A stretch of DNA of 46,881 bases from Aporhodopirellula aestuarii (GTDB lineage Bacteria; Planctomycetota; Planctomycetia; Pirellulales; Pirellulaceae): assembly GCF_023701485.1 (NCBI RefSeq), contig NZ_JAMQBK010000004.1, positions 1 to 46,881 on the forward strand, given 5' to 3'. A program made the translations under genes and the position numbers. The notes under the pieces were generated by a model. That model worked only from the letters and a program-made list of their open reading frames with translations. It made no database searches and was not told the DNA's origin. Position 1 is the stretch's first letter, and the number at the start of each line of letters is the position of its first letter. Shown in pieces: positions 29,690-39,564 of the stretch.

Positions 29690-32209
29690 ATGTTCATGCG
29701 CACGTTCTTTGACCTGCGAATCACCCACATCGCGTCGTTGCTCTGTTTGGTCGCTCTAGCAAGTGGTCGCGTGCACGCCGACGCGTCGGTTGCTGAGTCG
29801 ATTCCCGAGTCGTCGATGGAGTTCATGCAATCCAACTGCATTGATTGCCATGATGGTTCATCCGGTGAGGGCGGATTCGATGTTTCATTGCTGTCCCCGC
29901 GGCTCGATAGTCTACAGAGCTTCGAGTCCTGGGTACGGATTTACGATCGAGTTCAAAAAGGCGAAATGCCACCGCCCGAAGATGTTGAGATCGAACCAAG
30001 CGAATTGGCGGAGTTTCTGCCTGCCACCGAACGGGCACTGCAGCGTGCCTCCAAGCTCCATCGCGCCCGCGATGGCCGCGTCCAAGGTCGACGGCTCACC
30101 AACATGCAGTTGCAGCGTACTTTGCAGGATCTGCTGAAGATTGATTACCCGTTGGCGAGTCTGATGCCAGCGGAAACGCGAAACAGCGGGTACGTGAATT
30201 TGGCGGATGCCCAAACGATGTCGCACTTCCAACTGCAATCGCACCTCACCTTGGTCGACACCGCCCTGGATGCGGCATTTGATCGAGCCACGTTGCCCAA
30301 CGCGCAGTGGGCGATCGACTACGGCCCAAAACGAATTGCCAACAAACCGCCCGGTCGCCGCAACCGAGAGCCAGAGCTTCGTCAAGGTCTCGCGGTGACC
30401 TGGTCTAGCGGAATGGTTTTTTACGGGCGTATCTCATCGACGAAGGTCCCAGAATCGGGGACGTACCGGATCATTGTGACCGCATCGGCTGTGAAGCCAC
30501 CGAAGGCCGCAAAAGGAAACGTGGGCAATGTTTCGCCGCCAGGCCTCTGGTGCAGCGTTCGCAGTGGTGAGTGCGTGTCGAGTGCTCCGCTGATGACGTG
30601 GATTGGCGATTTCCGCGCCACATCGGATCCGAAGACAATGACGTACGAAGCATGGATCCCAAAGGGGCACATGATCGAAATCCGGCCGGCAGATGCGACG
30701 ATTAAGAAAGCATTGTTCCAAGGCGGCCAAGTGGGATACGGCGAGGGTGAGAAGCAGGATGTTCCTGGCGTGGCCCTGCACCGATTGAGGATGGAGCGGA
30801 TTCACCCCGGTGGCGACAGCGAATCCGTCCGCCAGCAATTGTTTCATCAGACCAGTTTGCGTTTCGATAAAAAGTTAAAACGCACTGTCCCCGAAATCGA
30901 AGGGCTGAGTGACGTCAAGATACAACAACGTCTCGCCGACCTGATCGTACGGTTCGCAGAACTCGCCTTTCGTCGCCCAACAACGGATGACGTCTTGGAG
31001 CCGTTTGTCGACTTTACAAAGTCTGCCTGGCGAGAGAGCTTGGAAGCCGGCGAGAGTCGAGAGCAAGCCTATGTGGCGGCGTTGCGAGCTGGATACCGCG
31101 CGGTTCTGTGTTCACCTCGCTTTCTATATCTTTGTGAGTACACCGACGCGGACGGCCGACTTGATGACTGGTCGGTAGCCTCTCGGCTGAGTTATTTCAT
31201 TTGCGGATCGATGCCCGATGAGACGTTGCGGAGGGCCGCCGATAGCGGACAATTACGTACCCCGGCTCAATTGCGTCAACAAACCGATCGGCTTCTTAAG
31301 TCGCCACGCGGACGCAGCTTCGTCGAAGAGTTTTCGGCGCAGTGGTTGGATCTTGTGGATATCGACTTTACCGAACCCGATCGTCGGCTGTTCCGGGATT
31401 TCGATATCGTCGTCCAAGACGGGATGCTCGCCGAAACGCATACTTTCTTGCAGTATCTGCTCGATGAGAACTTGCCGATACGAAAGTTAATTGATGCCGA
31501 CTTCACGTTTCTCGACGAGCGTCTTGCACGTTACTATGAGATCGAGACGCCGCGAGATGTCGATGGCAATCCGCTCGACGATGCAACGCGGATGGTTCCG
31601 CTCGAAAGTGATTGGCATCGAGGCGGATTGTTGTCTCACGGATCGATTCTCAAAGTGACCGCCAACGGCAACGACACGTCGCCGGTGCTGCGGGGCATCT
31701 GGGTGTGCGAACGCGTTTTAGGCGAAGAAATCCCGCCGCCGCCGAGCAACGTGCCCGCCGTCGAGCCAGACATTCGCGGCGCGACCACCATTCGCGAGCT
31801 ACTGGCCAAACACGAATCGGACGCCTCTTGCGCGGCCTGTCACAAGAATTTTGACCCGCCCGGATTCGCACTCGAAAACTTCGACGCTGGCGGCAAATGG
31901 CGCGATCACTATCGACAACTCCGTGGTGGAAAATACCAACGCGGACCCGCCGTGGACGCGAGCTATCGGATGGTCGATGGACACGAATTCCAAACCTTCG
32001 AAGAGTTTCGCAGTCTGATCGCTGCCGACGAAAAATGTCTCGCGGCCAACTTTGCGACTCAGCTCCTCACCTACGCCACTGGTGCCAAGATCCAGTTCGC
32101 CGATCGGCCGGTCGTGGATGCCATCGTAGCAGAAGCAAAGAAGTCCGATTACGGCATCCGCTCGATCTTGCATGCGGTCGTAGCGAGCAACACCTTCCTC
32201 CAAAAATAG
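29690..32209 (+). CDS. DUF1592/DUF1588-type planctomycete cytochrome c protein (second copy)
   Basis: An 839-residue protein, paralogous to the one at 163-2655. A signal peptide (ITHIASLLCLVALASGRVHA) precedes the heme motif CIDCH at residues 50-54. RRLTNMQLQRTLQDLLKIDY and FAELAFRRPTTDD mark the DUF1587 and DUF1592/1595 parts. The second CxxCH (CAACHKNFDPPGFALENFD) lies near the C-terminus, followed by the LLTYATGAKIQFADR segment. Two possible ATGs (29690, 29696) differ by two residues. The DUF1552 gene follows after 12 nt, the opposite gene order to the first pair. Activity is unknown. Confidence 0.9.
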   Translation: MFMRTFFDLRITHIASLLCLVALASGRVHADASVAESIPESSMEFMQSNCIDCHDGSSGEGGFDVSLLSPRLDSLQSFESWVRIYDRVQKGEMPPPEDVEIEPSELAEFLPATERALQRASKLHRARDGRVQGRRLTNMQLQRTLQDLLKIDYPLASLMPAETRNSGYVNLADAQTMSHFQLQSHLTLVDTALDAAFDRATLPNAQWAIDYGPKRIANKPPGRRNREPELRQGLAVTWSSGMVFYGRISSTKVPESGTYRIIVTASAVKPPKAAKGNVGNVSPPGLWCSVRSGECVSSAPLMTWIGDFRATSDPKTMTYEAWIPKGHMIEIRPADATIKKALFQGGQVGYGEGEKQDVPGVALHRLRMERIHPGGDSESVRQQLFHQTSLRFDKKLKRTVPEIEGLSDVKIQQRLADLIVRFAELAFRRPTTDDVLEPFVDFTKSAWRESLEAGESREQAYVAALRAGYRAVLCSPRFLYLCEYTDADGRLDDWSVASRLSYFICGSMPDETLRRAADSGQLRTPAQLRQQTDRLLKSPRGRSFVEEFSAQWLDLVDIDFTEPDRRLFRDFDIVVQDGMLAETHTFLQYLLDENLPIRKLIDADFTFLDERLARYYEIETPRDVDGNPLDDATRMVPLESDWHRGGLLSHGSILKVTANGNDTSPVLRGIWVCERVLGEEIPPPPSNVPAVEPDIRGATTIRELLAKHESDASCAACHKNFDPPGFALENFDAGGKWRDHYRQLRGGKYQRGPAVDASYRMVDGHEFQTFEEFRSLIAADEKCLAANFATQLLTYATGAKIQFADRPVVDAIVAEAKKSDYGIRSILHAVVASNTFLQK

Positions 32210-32221
32210 ACGGTATCGATC

Positions 32222-33526
32222 ATGGATAACCGAACGACCCAGTTCAACTTTCAAAAACAACTTGGCCGCCGAACCGTTCTACGAGGCAGCGGTGTCTCCA
32301 TGAGTCTACCGTGGCTCTCAGCGATGCGATCTGCGTTCGCTCGCGATCCCGATCACAACGACCGCTCGCCGCAGAACCCTCGTCGACTCGTCGCCGTGAC
32401 CGTCGGTTTGGGACTGGTCAGCGAAAACTGGATGCCCAGCGGTGAGGGTAAACAATATCAGCCGTCGCGGTATCTTCGCGCATTAGACGACCTGCGAGAT
32501 CAGATGACGATTGCATCGGGTGTGTCACATCCGGGAGTCGGTGGCGGACACCGTGCCGAAGCGAGCATTCTGACGGCAACCCCGATGGGAACTTCGGGTC
32601 GCGCCGTGAATACGATCTCGGTGGACCAGTTACTCGCGAAGCACCGGGGTGACGCCACACGTTATCCATCGCTGGTGTTGGCAACCGGTGGCGCCAACAG
32701 TCCGTGTTATACCGAGAGCGGTGCGATGATTCCGCCCATTACCTCGGCGGCGCAACTGTTCGCGGAGTTGTTCGTCGACGACTCACGCCAAGAACGAATG
32801 AAACAGGCGGCACGCGTGCGACAGGGGCGAAGTATCATGGATGTGGTTGCCGAGGACGCCAAGTCGCTGCAACGCACGCTCGGCCGAGGAGATCGAGATC
32901 GGCTCGACGCGTACTTTTCAAGTGTCCGCGGTCTCGAGCGACGGATGCAGCAATCCGAACTCTGGGCAAATCTTCCCAAACCGAAGGTAGACGCGGATAA
33001 ACCCGTCGACATTCGAAACCCGAACGATCTGATCGGCCGGTTTCAGACGATGTGCGAGTTGATGCACTTGGCACTGCAAACCGATTCCACACGTTTCATC
33101 ACCTTGCACCTCCCGGGCGGTGGCGGCGTGGTGCCGCTCGAAGGCGTGCAGGAAGGATATCACTCACTCAGCCACCACGGCCAAGACGATACAAAACTCG
33201 AGCAACTCGCTCTCGTCGAAGAGGCTCTCGTCGCCCAGTGGGGCAGTTTCCTGCGAACGCTCGTAAATTCCGACGATGCACGCGGCAGTCTGCTCGATGA
33301 CACGACGTCGTTTTTGACCAGCAATCTGGGTAACGCGTCCAATCACAGCAACCGCAACATGCCGATGTTGATCGCCGGCGGCCCGTTCCGTCACGCCGGG
33401 CACCTCGCGTTTAGTCAGAAGGAAAATTACCCGTTGCCGAACTTCTACTTGTCGCTGCTGCAGAAGTTTGGTGTGGAAGTCGACCAGTTCGCGACCAGCA
33501 CCGGAACGATGGAGGGTCTGTCCTAA
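32222..33526 (+). CDS. DUF1552 family exported protein (second copy)
   Basis: A 434-residue protein with a twin-arginine-like leader ([21 protein letters not shown]). The family segments are present: [50 protein letters not shown] and the terminal [19 protein letters not shown], nearly identical in ending to the first copy. The start lies 12 nt after the DUF1592 stop, so the two are co-transcribed. It is probably exported folded and may work with the cytochrome partner; no biochemical role is established. Confidence 0.88.
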   Translation: MDNRTTQFNFQKQLGRRTVLRGSGVSMSLPWLSAMRSAFARDPDHNDRSPQNPRRLVAVTVGLGLVSENWMPSGEGKQYQPSRYLRALDDLRDQMTIASGVSHPGVGGGHRAEASILTATPMGTSGRAVNTISVDQLLAKHRGDATRYPSLVLATGGANSPCYTESGAMIPPITSAAQLFAELFVDDSRQERMKQAARVRQGRSIMDVVAEDAKSLQRTLGRGDRDRLDAYFSSVRGLERRMQQSELWANLPKPKVDADKPVDIRNPNDLIGRFQTMCELMHLALQTDSTRFITLHLPGGGGVVPLEGVQEGYHSLSHHGQDDTKLEQLALVEEALVAQWGSFLRTLVNSDDARGSLLDDTTSFLTSNLGNASNHSNRNMPMLIAGGPFRHAGHLAFSQKENYPLPNFYLSLLQKFGVEVDQFATSTGTMEGLS

Positions 33527-33636
33527 TTGCGTGCTCGGGCACGCGTCATCGTCGCACCCCCTCCCACGCGTGTCTGCGAATCCTGTAAAATCCACTGGAT
33601 ACCCTTCTCGAATCCACTTCATGGGCCTCCATCCAG

Positions 33637-35514
33637 ATGAAAACCAGCGCAAAAGAACCCGTAACGGTCGAACGTAACGAACGCTACCATTGGTTGGGAG
33701 CACACCCGGAAGTTCGGGACGGGGTCGCGGGCGCACGATTTGCCGTCTGGGCGCCTAACGCCACCGAAGTCAGTGTTTTGACTGACGGAAATGGCTGGCA
33801 GCACGGCGCCGACTGGTTGCACGGTAGTGATTCGGGCGTCTGGACAGGGTTCATTGCCGGAGCCGGCATCGGCACACGCTACAAGTACGGCGTCCGTTCG
33901 AAAGAGGGCGTGGTCGTCGACAAGGCCGATCCGTTTGCTTTCGCCGCCGAACATCCGCCGGCCACCGCGTCGATCATTCACGATCTCGACAAGTATCGGT
34001 GGCGTGACGAAGACTGGATGTGCCGTCGAGGTCAAGTCGATTGGCTCAAGCAACCGATTTCGGTTTACGAGGTGCAACTGTCGTCATGGAAACGCCCTTG
34101 GGACGGTCGCAAGTATCACACCTATCGTGAACTCGCTGCCATGCTCGTCGACTACGTCAAAGAGCTCGGATACACGCACATCGAGCTGATGCCGATTACC
34201 GAGTTTCCGTTTGACGGTTCGTGGGGCTATCAGGTAACCAGTTACTTCGCGCCGACGAGCCGGTTTGGCGGCCCAGACGAGTTTCGCTATTTCGTCGATC
34301 ACTGCCATCGCAACGACATCGGCGTGATCATCGATTGGGTACCAGCTCACTTCCCTTATGATGAACACGGACTGGCGTACTTCGACGGCACCGGGCTCTA
34401 CGAACACCACGACAAACGCCAAGGTTTCCATCCCGATTGGAACACCCACATTTTCAACTATGGGCGACACGAAGTTCGCGAGTTTCTTCACGCCAGCGCA
34501 CGGTTCTGGTGCAAGGAATACCACATCGACGGACTGCGAGTCGACGCGGTCGCCTCGATGTTGTATCTGGATTACTCACGTGACGAAGGTGAATGGGTTC
34601 CGAATCAATTCGGCGGCAACGAAAATCTCGAAGCCATTGAATTTTTGAAGCAATTCAACACGCATTTGCATGCGGACTTCCCCGGTGTTCTGACCATCGC
34701 CGAAGAATCAACTTCATTTGGCGGCGTTTCGAGTCCTGTCTACAACGGTGGACTCGGGTTCGGAATGAAATGGGACATGGGATGGATGCACGACACCCTC
34801 GAGTACATCAAACGCGATCCGATCTATCGCAAGTATCACCAGAATGAGCTTTCATTCCGGTCGGTGTATCAGTTCAGTGAAAACTTCATGTTGCCGCTTT
34901 CGCACGACGAGGTCGTTCACGGCAAAGGTTCGCTGCTCTCACGCATGCCCGGTGACCAGTGGCAACGGTTCGCAAACATGCGGTTGCTGTTCGGCTACCA
35001 ATACGCATCGCCCGGCAAAAAGCTGCTCTTCATGGGTTGCGAGTTTGCGCAATCGTCCGAGTGGAATGCCGAGAGTCAACTCGATTGGTCGCTACTACAA
35101 TTCGACGTTCACGACGGGGTGAAACGATTCGTTGGCGATCTCAACCGGATCTACAAAGACTATCCGGCGCTTCATGAACTCGACTGCGACGCCGCCGGAT
35201 TCTCGTGGATCGCCGCCGATGATGCGGACAAGAGTATCTTCACGTTCTGTCGTATCGCCGCCGACGGAAGCACCGTCGTGGTCGTGCTGAACTTCACACC
35301 CGCGCCTCATGCTGGATATCGGATCGGCGTTCCGCAACCCGGCAAATATATCGAGATCTTGAACAGCGACTCACAGCTATACGGTGGCAGCAATGTCGGC
35401 AACATGGGCAAACTTGTCAGCGAACCGGTCGCCGCTCATGGACGCGAACAAAGTCTCAAGCTCAATATCCCGCCTCTCGCGATCTTGATGTTATCGGCCA
35501 CTGATAACTCGTAG
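33637..35514 (+). CDS. glgB: 1,4-alpha-glucan branching enzyme
   Basis: A 625-residue glycogen branching enzyme that makes alpha-1,6 branches in cytoplasmic glycogen. A CBM48-type N-terminal domain ([19 protein letters not shown]) leads into the GH13 barrel. Motifs are [29 protein letters not shown], the nucleophile Asp303 in [16 protein letters not shown], the acid/base Glu356 in TIAEEST and Asp424 in [14 protein letters not shown]. Length fits the short form that lacks the extra N1 domain of E. coli GlgB (728 residues). It starts 110 nt after the DUF1552 gene, with no other glycogen genes next to it. The start at 33637 agrees with family alignment, though no clear Shine-Dalgarno is visible. 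Confidence 0.97.
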   Translation: MKTSAKEPVTVERNERYHWLGAHPEVRDGVAGARFAVWAPNATEVSVLTDGNGWQHGADWLHGSDSGVWTGFIAGAGIGTRYKYGVRSKEGVVVDKADPFAFAAEHPPATASIIHDLDKYRWRDEDWMCRRGQVDWLKQPISVYEVQLSSWKRPWDGRKYHTYRELAAMLVDYVKELGYTHIELMPITEFPFDGSWGYQVTSYFAPTSRFGGPDEFRYFVDHCHRNDIGVIIDWVPAHFPYDEHGLAYFDGTGLYEHHDKRQGFHPDWNTHIFNYGRHEVREFLHASARFWCKEYHIDGLRVDAVASMLYLDYSRDEGEWVPNQFGGNENLEAIEFLKQFNTHLHADFPGVLTIAEESTSFGGVSSPVYNGGLGFGMKWDMGWMHDTLEYIKRDPIYRKYHQNELSFRSVYQFSENFMLPLSHDEVVHGKGSLLSRMPGDQWQRFANMRLLFGYQYASPGKKLLFMGCEFAQSSEWNAESQLDWSLLQFDVHDGVKRFVGDLNRIYKDYPALHELDCDAAGFSWIAADDADKSIFTFCRIAADGSTVVVVLNFTPAPHAGYRIGVPQPGKYIEILNSDSQLYGGSNVGNMGKLVSEPVAAHGREQSLKLNIPPLAILMLSATDNS

Positions 35515-35555
35515 GTTTGGATACTGGCAAACGTGCAAGGGTATTGAAACGCTAA

Positions 35556-35583
35556 CGAGCGGTAGATTCTCGTTTACCGCTCG
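35556..35583 (+). terminator. Candidate terminator hairpin after glgB
   Basis: CGAGCGGTA (35556-35564) pairs perfectly with TACCGCTCG (35575-35583) around a 10-nt loop, 42 nt after the glgB stop. It lacks a clear T-run, so termination is only suggested. Confidence 0.45.
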
Positions 35584-35843
35584 CTTCTCGTGGCGGTGCG
35601 AGCTGGATGCAAATCGTCCTTGCGCACGGAATTCCAACATGGCTTCGATCTTTTAAAAGGAAGCTGTGTCGGTTGTGCATGACCGTAGTCGCGGTATGCC
35701 AATCTGTTTGACGAAGAAGGTTGTTGCCGTAATTTGGTTGTAGGTCTTCCTCGCATTGCCAATCCCAGCTGTCCATTCTCCTCACGCATTTGCGCTACGC
35801 CCTTCTTATCGCCATCCCGCCAACCCAAAGCTATCTACTTCGT

Positions 35844-35955
35844 TAGCGCTGCGGCGCAAGCCGCTCGGTTGCAGTGAGTAAGTTGTTCAAAATCTACCGG
35901 GCGCCTCTCGCCGTTCCGCTAACTTTTTCTAGCGGCAGGGCGCGAGCCCTCCGGT
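35844..35955. repeat. Dispersed palindromic repeat, copy 4 (rearranged)
   Basis: A left-arm-like piece (TAGCGCTGCGGCGCAAGCCG at 35844), a right-arm-like piece ending CCGTTCCGCTAA at 35922 and a second left-arm piece (TAGCGGCAGGGCGCGAGCCC at 35930) follow one another. It appears to be a diverged tandem of palindrome arms. Confidence 0.65.
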
Positions 35956-36160
35956 TCAAGCAACCGTAAAGCATTCATAACACTCATCCTGAGTGGACAC
36001 ACGTGGTATCCACGCGATGCCTGAATAGCGATTCTTAGAAATCCGAAAATCTTTGCCGTGTGCGTTGCATTTGATTGCGATTTCGGCCCTTACTGAGGTG
36101 TGGGAATTGCCGTGCAGTTTTCCGCTTCTCTATTTGAATCCAGTCGAGAGGAAACGTCTT

Positions 36161-37861
36161 ATGGTTGCCAGGCATCAGTATGGACTGGCTGTGCTGCTGA
36201 TCTTGGTTCTCGTCCTTGCTCCTCAAGCGATCGGTCAGGATGCAATCGCTGGTCGTGAGTTATTTGAACGCGAATGGGAATTTTTGGACCGCGCACCAGA
36301 AATCCGAGAATGGGATTCCACGCTTCCGATGCCCCATCACAGAGATCGTGGGCACGGCCGAAGGATGGAGCGAGGTGCCCGCCCGGAACACGACGGAAAT
36401 GGCCGAGGCTTGGCATCGGTGTTCCCCGGAGATGGGCGAGGCTTTGTGCCTCAAGAGCACGGCTTCGCGGCAGATGGGCAAGAGTTCCCGGCCGACGGAT
36501 TAGGGCCCCTGTATAACGCTGTTTCTTGTGCAGCGTGTCACCCCAGCGGCGGCGCATCGGGTGTGAATCACAATGTGACGCGGCTCACGGTTGACCCTCG
36601 CTCGCCATTTTTTGAGCAGCCGACCGGCCGTGGCGGTCGCGGGGATCCAAAAAATTCCGTCATGGATTTCTTTCCCGGGCTGGTTTCCGGCAACCTGCTG
36701 TCCTTCAAGACAGTCGTTCATGACCGATCCACGCGGCCGGGCTATGAAGTCATCCGTCAACGTTTGTCCTTTGGCGTGCCCAACGGACTATCGCCCGAAT
36801 GGTTCAGTCCTGAGGAGCGGACCGTCGAAGCAATCGCCATGCAACCCGTTGTCGCAGGGCGATATGGATCGCTCGATTACTACCTCAGCCAACGCAACAC
36901 AACACCGCTCCATGGCATGGGAGAGATCGAGCGAATTTCGATCAATCGATTGCATGCAGTCTCGCTCTCTCAAAACCGATTGTCCGGTGGTGCGATCTCC
37001 GGCCGAGTGGCAGGGAAGTACGGTTGGCGAGGCCAAGTCAGCACGTTGTCCGATTTTGTGGTGGGAGCCTGCGCGACCGAGTTGGGGTTAAACGTGTCCG
37101 GCATCGCACAACAAGCCGTTGATCCAGCAGATCCACGCTACATCAGCCTGGCATCGGATATCTCAACGACGCAGATCGAAGATTTAACGAGCTACGTCAG
37201 TGACTTGCCAGCTCCATCCAAGCAATTGCTGTCGCTGGAAGAGCGCAGACGGGTTCGCCGCGGAGAACAGGTGTTTAGCTCGGTGGGTTGCGCAGCTTGT
37301 CACATCGCGGATCTGCTGCCCGCGCGAGAGATCTACAGCGATTTGTTGTTGCACGACATGGGAGTTGAACTGCAAGATCCTTCTCCGGCTCCCGCGTACC
37401 AGCAGACCGGCACTCGGACAGCCGTATCCGCCAGCCCCTATAGAAACCGATACGGGCGTGACGAGAAATCCTCCTTCCGGACGGGACGTCCTCCCGATCG
37501 TGGACGCTCCGGCGCTAGAGATGCCGGTTCCTTTGTTTTGGCGAGTGCGCCTCAAGCAATTGCGATGGATGCTCCCGCGGAACCGCAGTTTCCCCGCGGC
37601 GATATCAGTGACGCTGATCTGCAGGGGCAATTCCGATATTCATGGGATGCTCTGCAGCGGGAATGGAAGACTCCGCCGCTATGGGGTGTCGCAGACTCCG
37701 CACCCTATCTTCACGATGGACGTGCCGAAACCCTGGCCGAAGCAATCCGGTGGCACGGTGGCGAAGCCGAGACGTCCAAGCGAAGATTCCTCAATCTGAA
37801 CGAAGATCAAAAGCAGTTGCTGCTCGCTTTTTTAGAAAGTCTCAAGTCACCGCTCGAATGA
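36161..37861 (+). CDS. DUF1111 di-heme oxidoreductase-like protein
   Basis: A protein of about 566 residues, starting at the ATG at 36161 (MVARHQYGLAVLLILVLVLA), which gives a signal peptide ending AIGQ; the frame upstream is non-coding. It belongs to the DUF1111 family of putative di-heme thiol oxidoreductases/peroxidases. The first heme motif is CAACHPSGG (residues 123-127 for CxxCH) after DGLGPLYNAVS, and the second is CAACHIADLLPAR. The terminal YLHDGRAETLAEAIRWHGGE is typical. Two Gly/Arg-rich low-complexity stretches (about residues 60-105 and 395-460) are unusual insertions. It is periplasmic by prediction. It stands alone, with a repeat fragment just after its stop. Confidence 0.88.
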   Translation: MVARHQYGLAVLLILVLVLAPQAIGQDAIAGRELFEREWEFLDRAPEIREWDSTLPMPHHRDRGHGRRMERGARPEHDGNGRGLASVFPGDGRGFVPQEHGFAADGQEFPADGLGPLYNAVSCAACHPSGGASGVNHNVTRLTVDPRSPFFEQPTGRGGRGDPKNSVMDFFPGLVSGNLLSFKTVVHDRSTRPGYEVIRQRLSFGVPNGLSPEWFSPEERTVEAIAMQPVVAGRYGSLDYYLSQRNTTPLHGMGEIERISINRLHAVSLSQNRLSGGAISGRVAGKYGWRGQVSTLSDFVVGACATELGLNVSGIAQQAVDPADPRYISLASDISTTQIEDLTSYVSDLPAPSKQLLSLEERRRVRRGEQVFSSVGCAACHIADLLPAREIYSDLLLHDMGVELQDPSPAPAYQQTGTRTAVSASPYRNRYGRDEKSSFRTGRPPDRGRSGARDAGSFVLASAPQAIAMDAPAEPQFPRGDISDADLQGQFRYSWDALQREWKTPPLWGVADSAPYLHDGRAETLAEAIRWHGGEAETSKRRFLNLNEDQKQLLLAFLESLKSPLE

Positions 37862-37906
37862 ACGCCGTTCCGATAAAAAGAGCATTTAAACAATCAGCGT
37901 CCCAAG
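37862..37906. repeat. Dispersed palindromic repeat, copy 5 (right end only)
   Basis: Only the end of the right arm (CGCCGTTCCG) and the conserved tail (AAAAAGAGCATTTAAACAAT) are present, directly after the DUF1111 stop codon. Confidence 0.65.
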
Positions 37907-38295
37907 CGACGATTACCTGACGTCCACTATAGTTCAGTTCGAGGCTGCGCGAGTCTTGCATGGATTCTCAATCGCGATAGCAACGGCACGCGCCAGCCCC
38001 GGACGCCAGTCCGGGGACGAATTCGCAGTCACACAACGCAATTCGCGAAGCGATGACACGTTCCGCCACGCAGCGACTTGTCTCGCTCTGCTTTGTTCGC
38101 AATACCTCGGACTCACGTCCGAGGCTTCACCATGTCGTCACTTTGTGACTAACCATTCGCGAAACTCAAAAACAAATCCCCACCAAACCCACACTCTTAA
38201 TCTTAATCATATTCTTAATCCTAATCTCTCGCCCCACCTCATCTCTCCCAACACCTCATCCCTCCCCACACCTCATCCCTCCTCACTCCAAACCC
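37907..38295. other. Convergent intergenic region with hairpins and tandem repeats
   Basis: It has two perfect 8-bp hairpins of similar type: CCCCGGAC/GTCCGGGG at 37997-38016 with loop GCCA, and CCTCGGAC/GTCCGAGG at 38105-38124 with loop TCAC. A pyrimidine-rich tandem-repeat tract follows up to the esterase stop. No gene was found. Confidence 0.7.
38195..38285. repeat. Tandem repeats: CTTAAT motif, then a 17-bp unit x3
   Basis: CTTAAT or CCTAAT recurs at 38195, 38202, 38214 and 38220. Then a 17-bp unit starting CACCTCATC is repeated three times without gaps (38235-38251, 38252-38268, 38269-38285) with 2-4 changes per copy. The tract is strongly pyrimidine-biased and lies just 3' of the esterase gene. 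It could vary in copy number. Confidence 0.85.
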
Positions 38296-39564
38296 TTAAA
38301 GCGACGATTTTTCTTCCATCTCCAGAAACGCCTCGGCGAATGCCTTACCGGCCTGGGCATGAAATTTGGCCGATCCGTAATAGTGCACGAATCCGCCGAT
38401 CGAGGTCGCGCGATCCCATAATGCAATTTCTTCAGGGGTAAGAAGTTTCGATCTGTAATCGTCGAGATACGCTCTTCTCTGCTCTGGCGTCATCGATCCA
38501 TCTGCGTTTGCGCTGTCAGGATGCTTCTTCGCCAGTTGCCTGCCGAGGGATTGCACTTTGAGTTGTTTCTGTTCGATGAAACCGAGCGCATCTTCTCGGA
38601 ATGGCGCGGTCTGAACCGCGACGACGCTTCCTTTGAACTCCTCCATCTCTGCCGGTGCCGCCATGGCTTTGCGGAACAGCTTCATGCGACGGTCAGATTG
38701 ATTCACAATTCTAAAAGTGCCCGGCGTGTAGTTCCCGTAGACGCCAATCACCCCCACCACGAAAGGAAGCTCGGGAGCATTCAGGTCTTGACGAACATCG
38801 CGGATGAATTGCGCCAAGAGTTGGCCGTACTCGTCATACTGGTTCTCTCCAAGACTATCCGGGTACGTGGCCGTATCAACGAAGTCATTCCATCCTTGGA
38901 ACCAAACGAAGCCCGACAGTTCATAACCTGCTTCCGGATCGTAGTCCGGGTACACCCGATTGATATCGGCCAAAACCTTCCTGACGTGATCGACCATGTA
39001 GCGATAGTTCCGTCCCGTCGCTTCTGTTCTTTGCGTCCTTATTTGATCGAGCTTGCCTCGTTCGGTGTACATCTCCACCTGCTGGTCGTTCAATACGTAG
39101 GGACCGGAGCCCGGCGATCGGTAGTCCACACTTAAATTCTGGCCGCCCCAAGCCGTCTTGATGATTAAGATCGGCCCGTCGTATGACTCTTCCATGGTGA
39201 TGCCAAACAAATACTCAGGTCCGATGAAATCATCGGGCTTCGCGGGATCCTCCCTGCGTACCCCGTAACCGGCGGTCAACCTACCGAATCCCTCGCCGCC
39301 GTACTGGTTCATCTTGCCATTGAGCGACGAGATCCAAACCCTGTCACAGATTTTCGGTTTACCGTCGGGGCCCAGCATCTTCTTGAGCAGCGGTGCGGTT
39401 TCGGGATCGGCTCCGATATGGCCAAAAGTTGCGATCCCACCCGTGCCGACCATATTCGACTGTCCGGCCATGATGTAGATTTTCAGCGGTTTGCCTGCCA
39501 TCGCTGGACTGATGCAGCAGAGGGTGGCAAAGACAGCGACGAGGACTTTAGCGTTTCGTTTCAT
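38296..39564 (-). CDS. Exported SGNH-type carbohydrate esterase (SASA/CE6-like)
   Basis: A protein of about 422 residues starting at the ATG at 39564; a TTG at 39582 is the only upstream alternative. The signal peptide is KVLVAVFATLCCISPAMA. The nucleophile motif IYIMAGQSNMVG (Ser36) and the later SGFVWFQGWNDF match the SASA/DUF303 family, which includes sialate O-acetylesterases and CE6 acetylxylan esterases. FVVGVIGVYG and the C-terminal IGGFVHYYGSAKFHAQAGKA complete the domain. The likely role is deacetylation of extracellular polysaccharide, in line with the sulfatases in the window. No operon partner is present. Confidence 0.85.
   Translation of the reverse strand: MKRNAKVLVAVFATLCCISPAMAGKPLKIYIMAGQSNMVGTGGIATFGHIGADPETAPLLKKMLGPDGKPKICDRVWISSLNGKMNQYGGEGFGRLTAGYGVRREDPAKPDDFIGPEYLFGITMEESYDGPILIIKTAWGGQNLSVDYRSPGSGPYVLNDQQVEMYTERGKLDQIRTQRTEATGRNYRYMVDHVRKVLADINRVYPDYDPEAGYELSGFVWFQGWNDFVDTATYPDSLGENQYDEYGQLLAQFIRDVRQDLNAPELPFVVGVIGVYGNYTPGTFRIVNQSDRRMKLFRKAMAAPAEMEEFKGSVVAVQTAPFREDALGFIEQKQLKVQSLGRQLAKKHPDSANADGSMTPEQRRAYLDDYRSKLLTPEEIALWDRATSIGGFVHYYGSAKFHAQAGKAFAEAFLEMEEKSSL

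Larger units (their letters stand above)
35515..36160. other. Intergenic region with repeat copy 4
   Basis: After a hairpin near glgB it contains repeat copy 4 (35844-35955) and a small hairpin (CGTGG/CCACG at 36002-36014) before the DUF1111 gene. Minus-strand frames at 35552-35828 look spurious. Confidence 0.5.
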
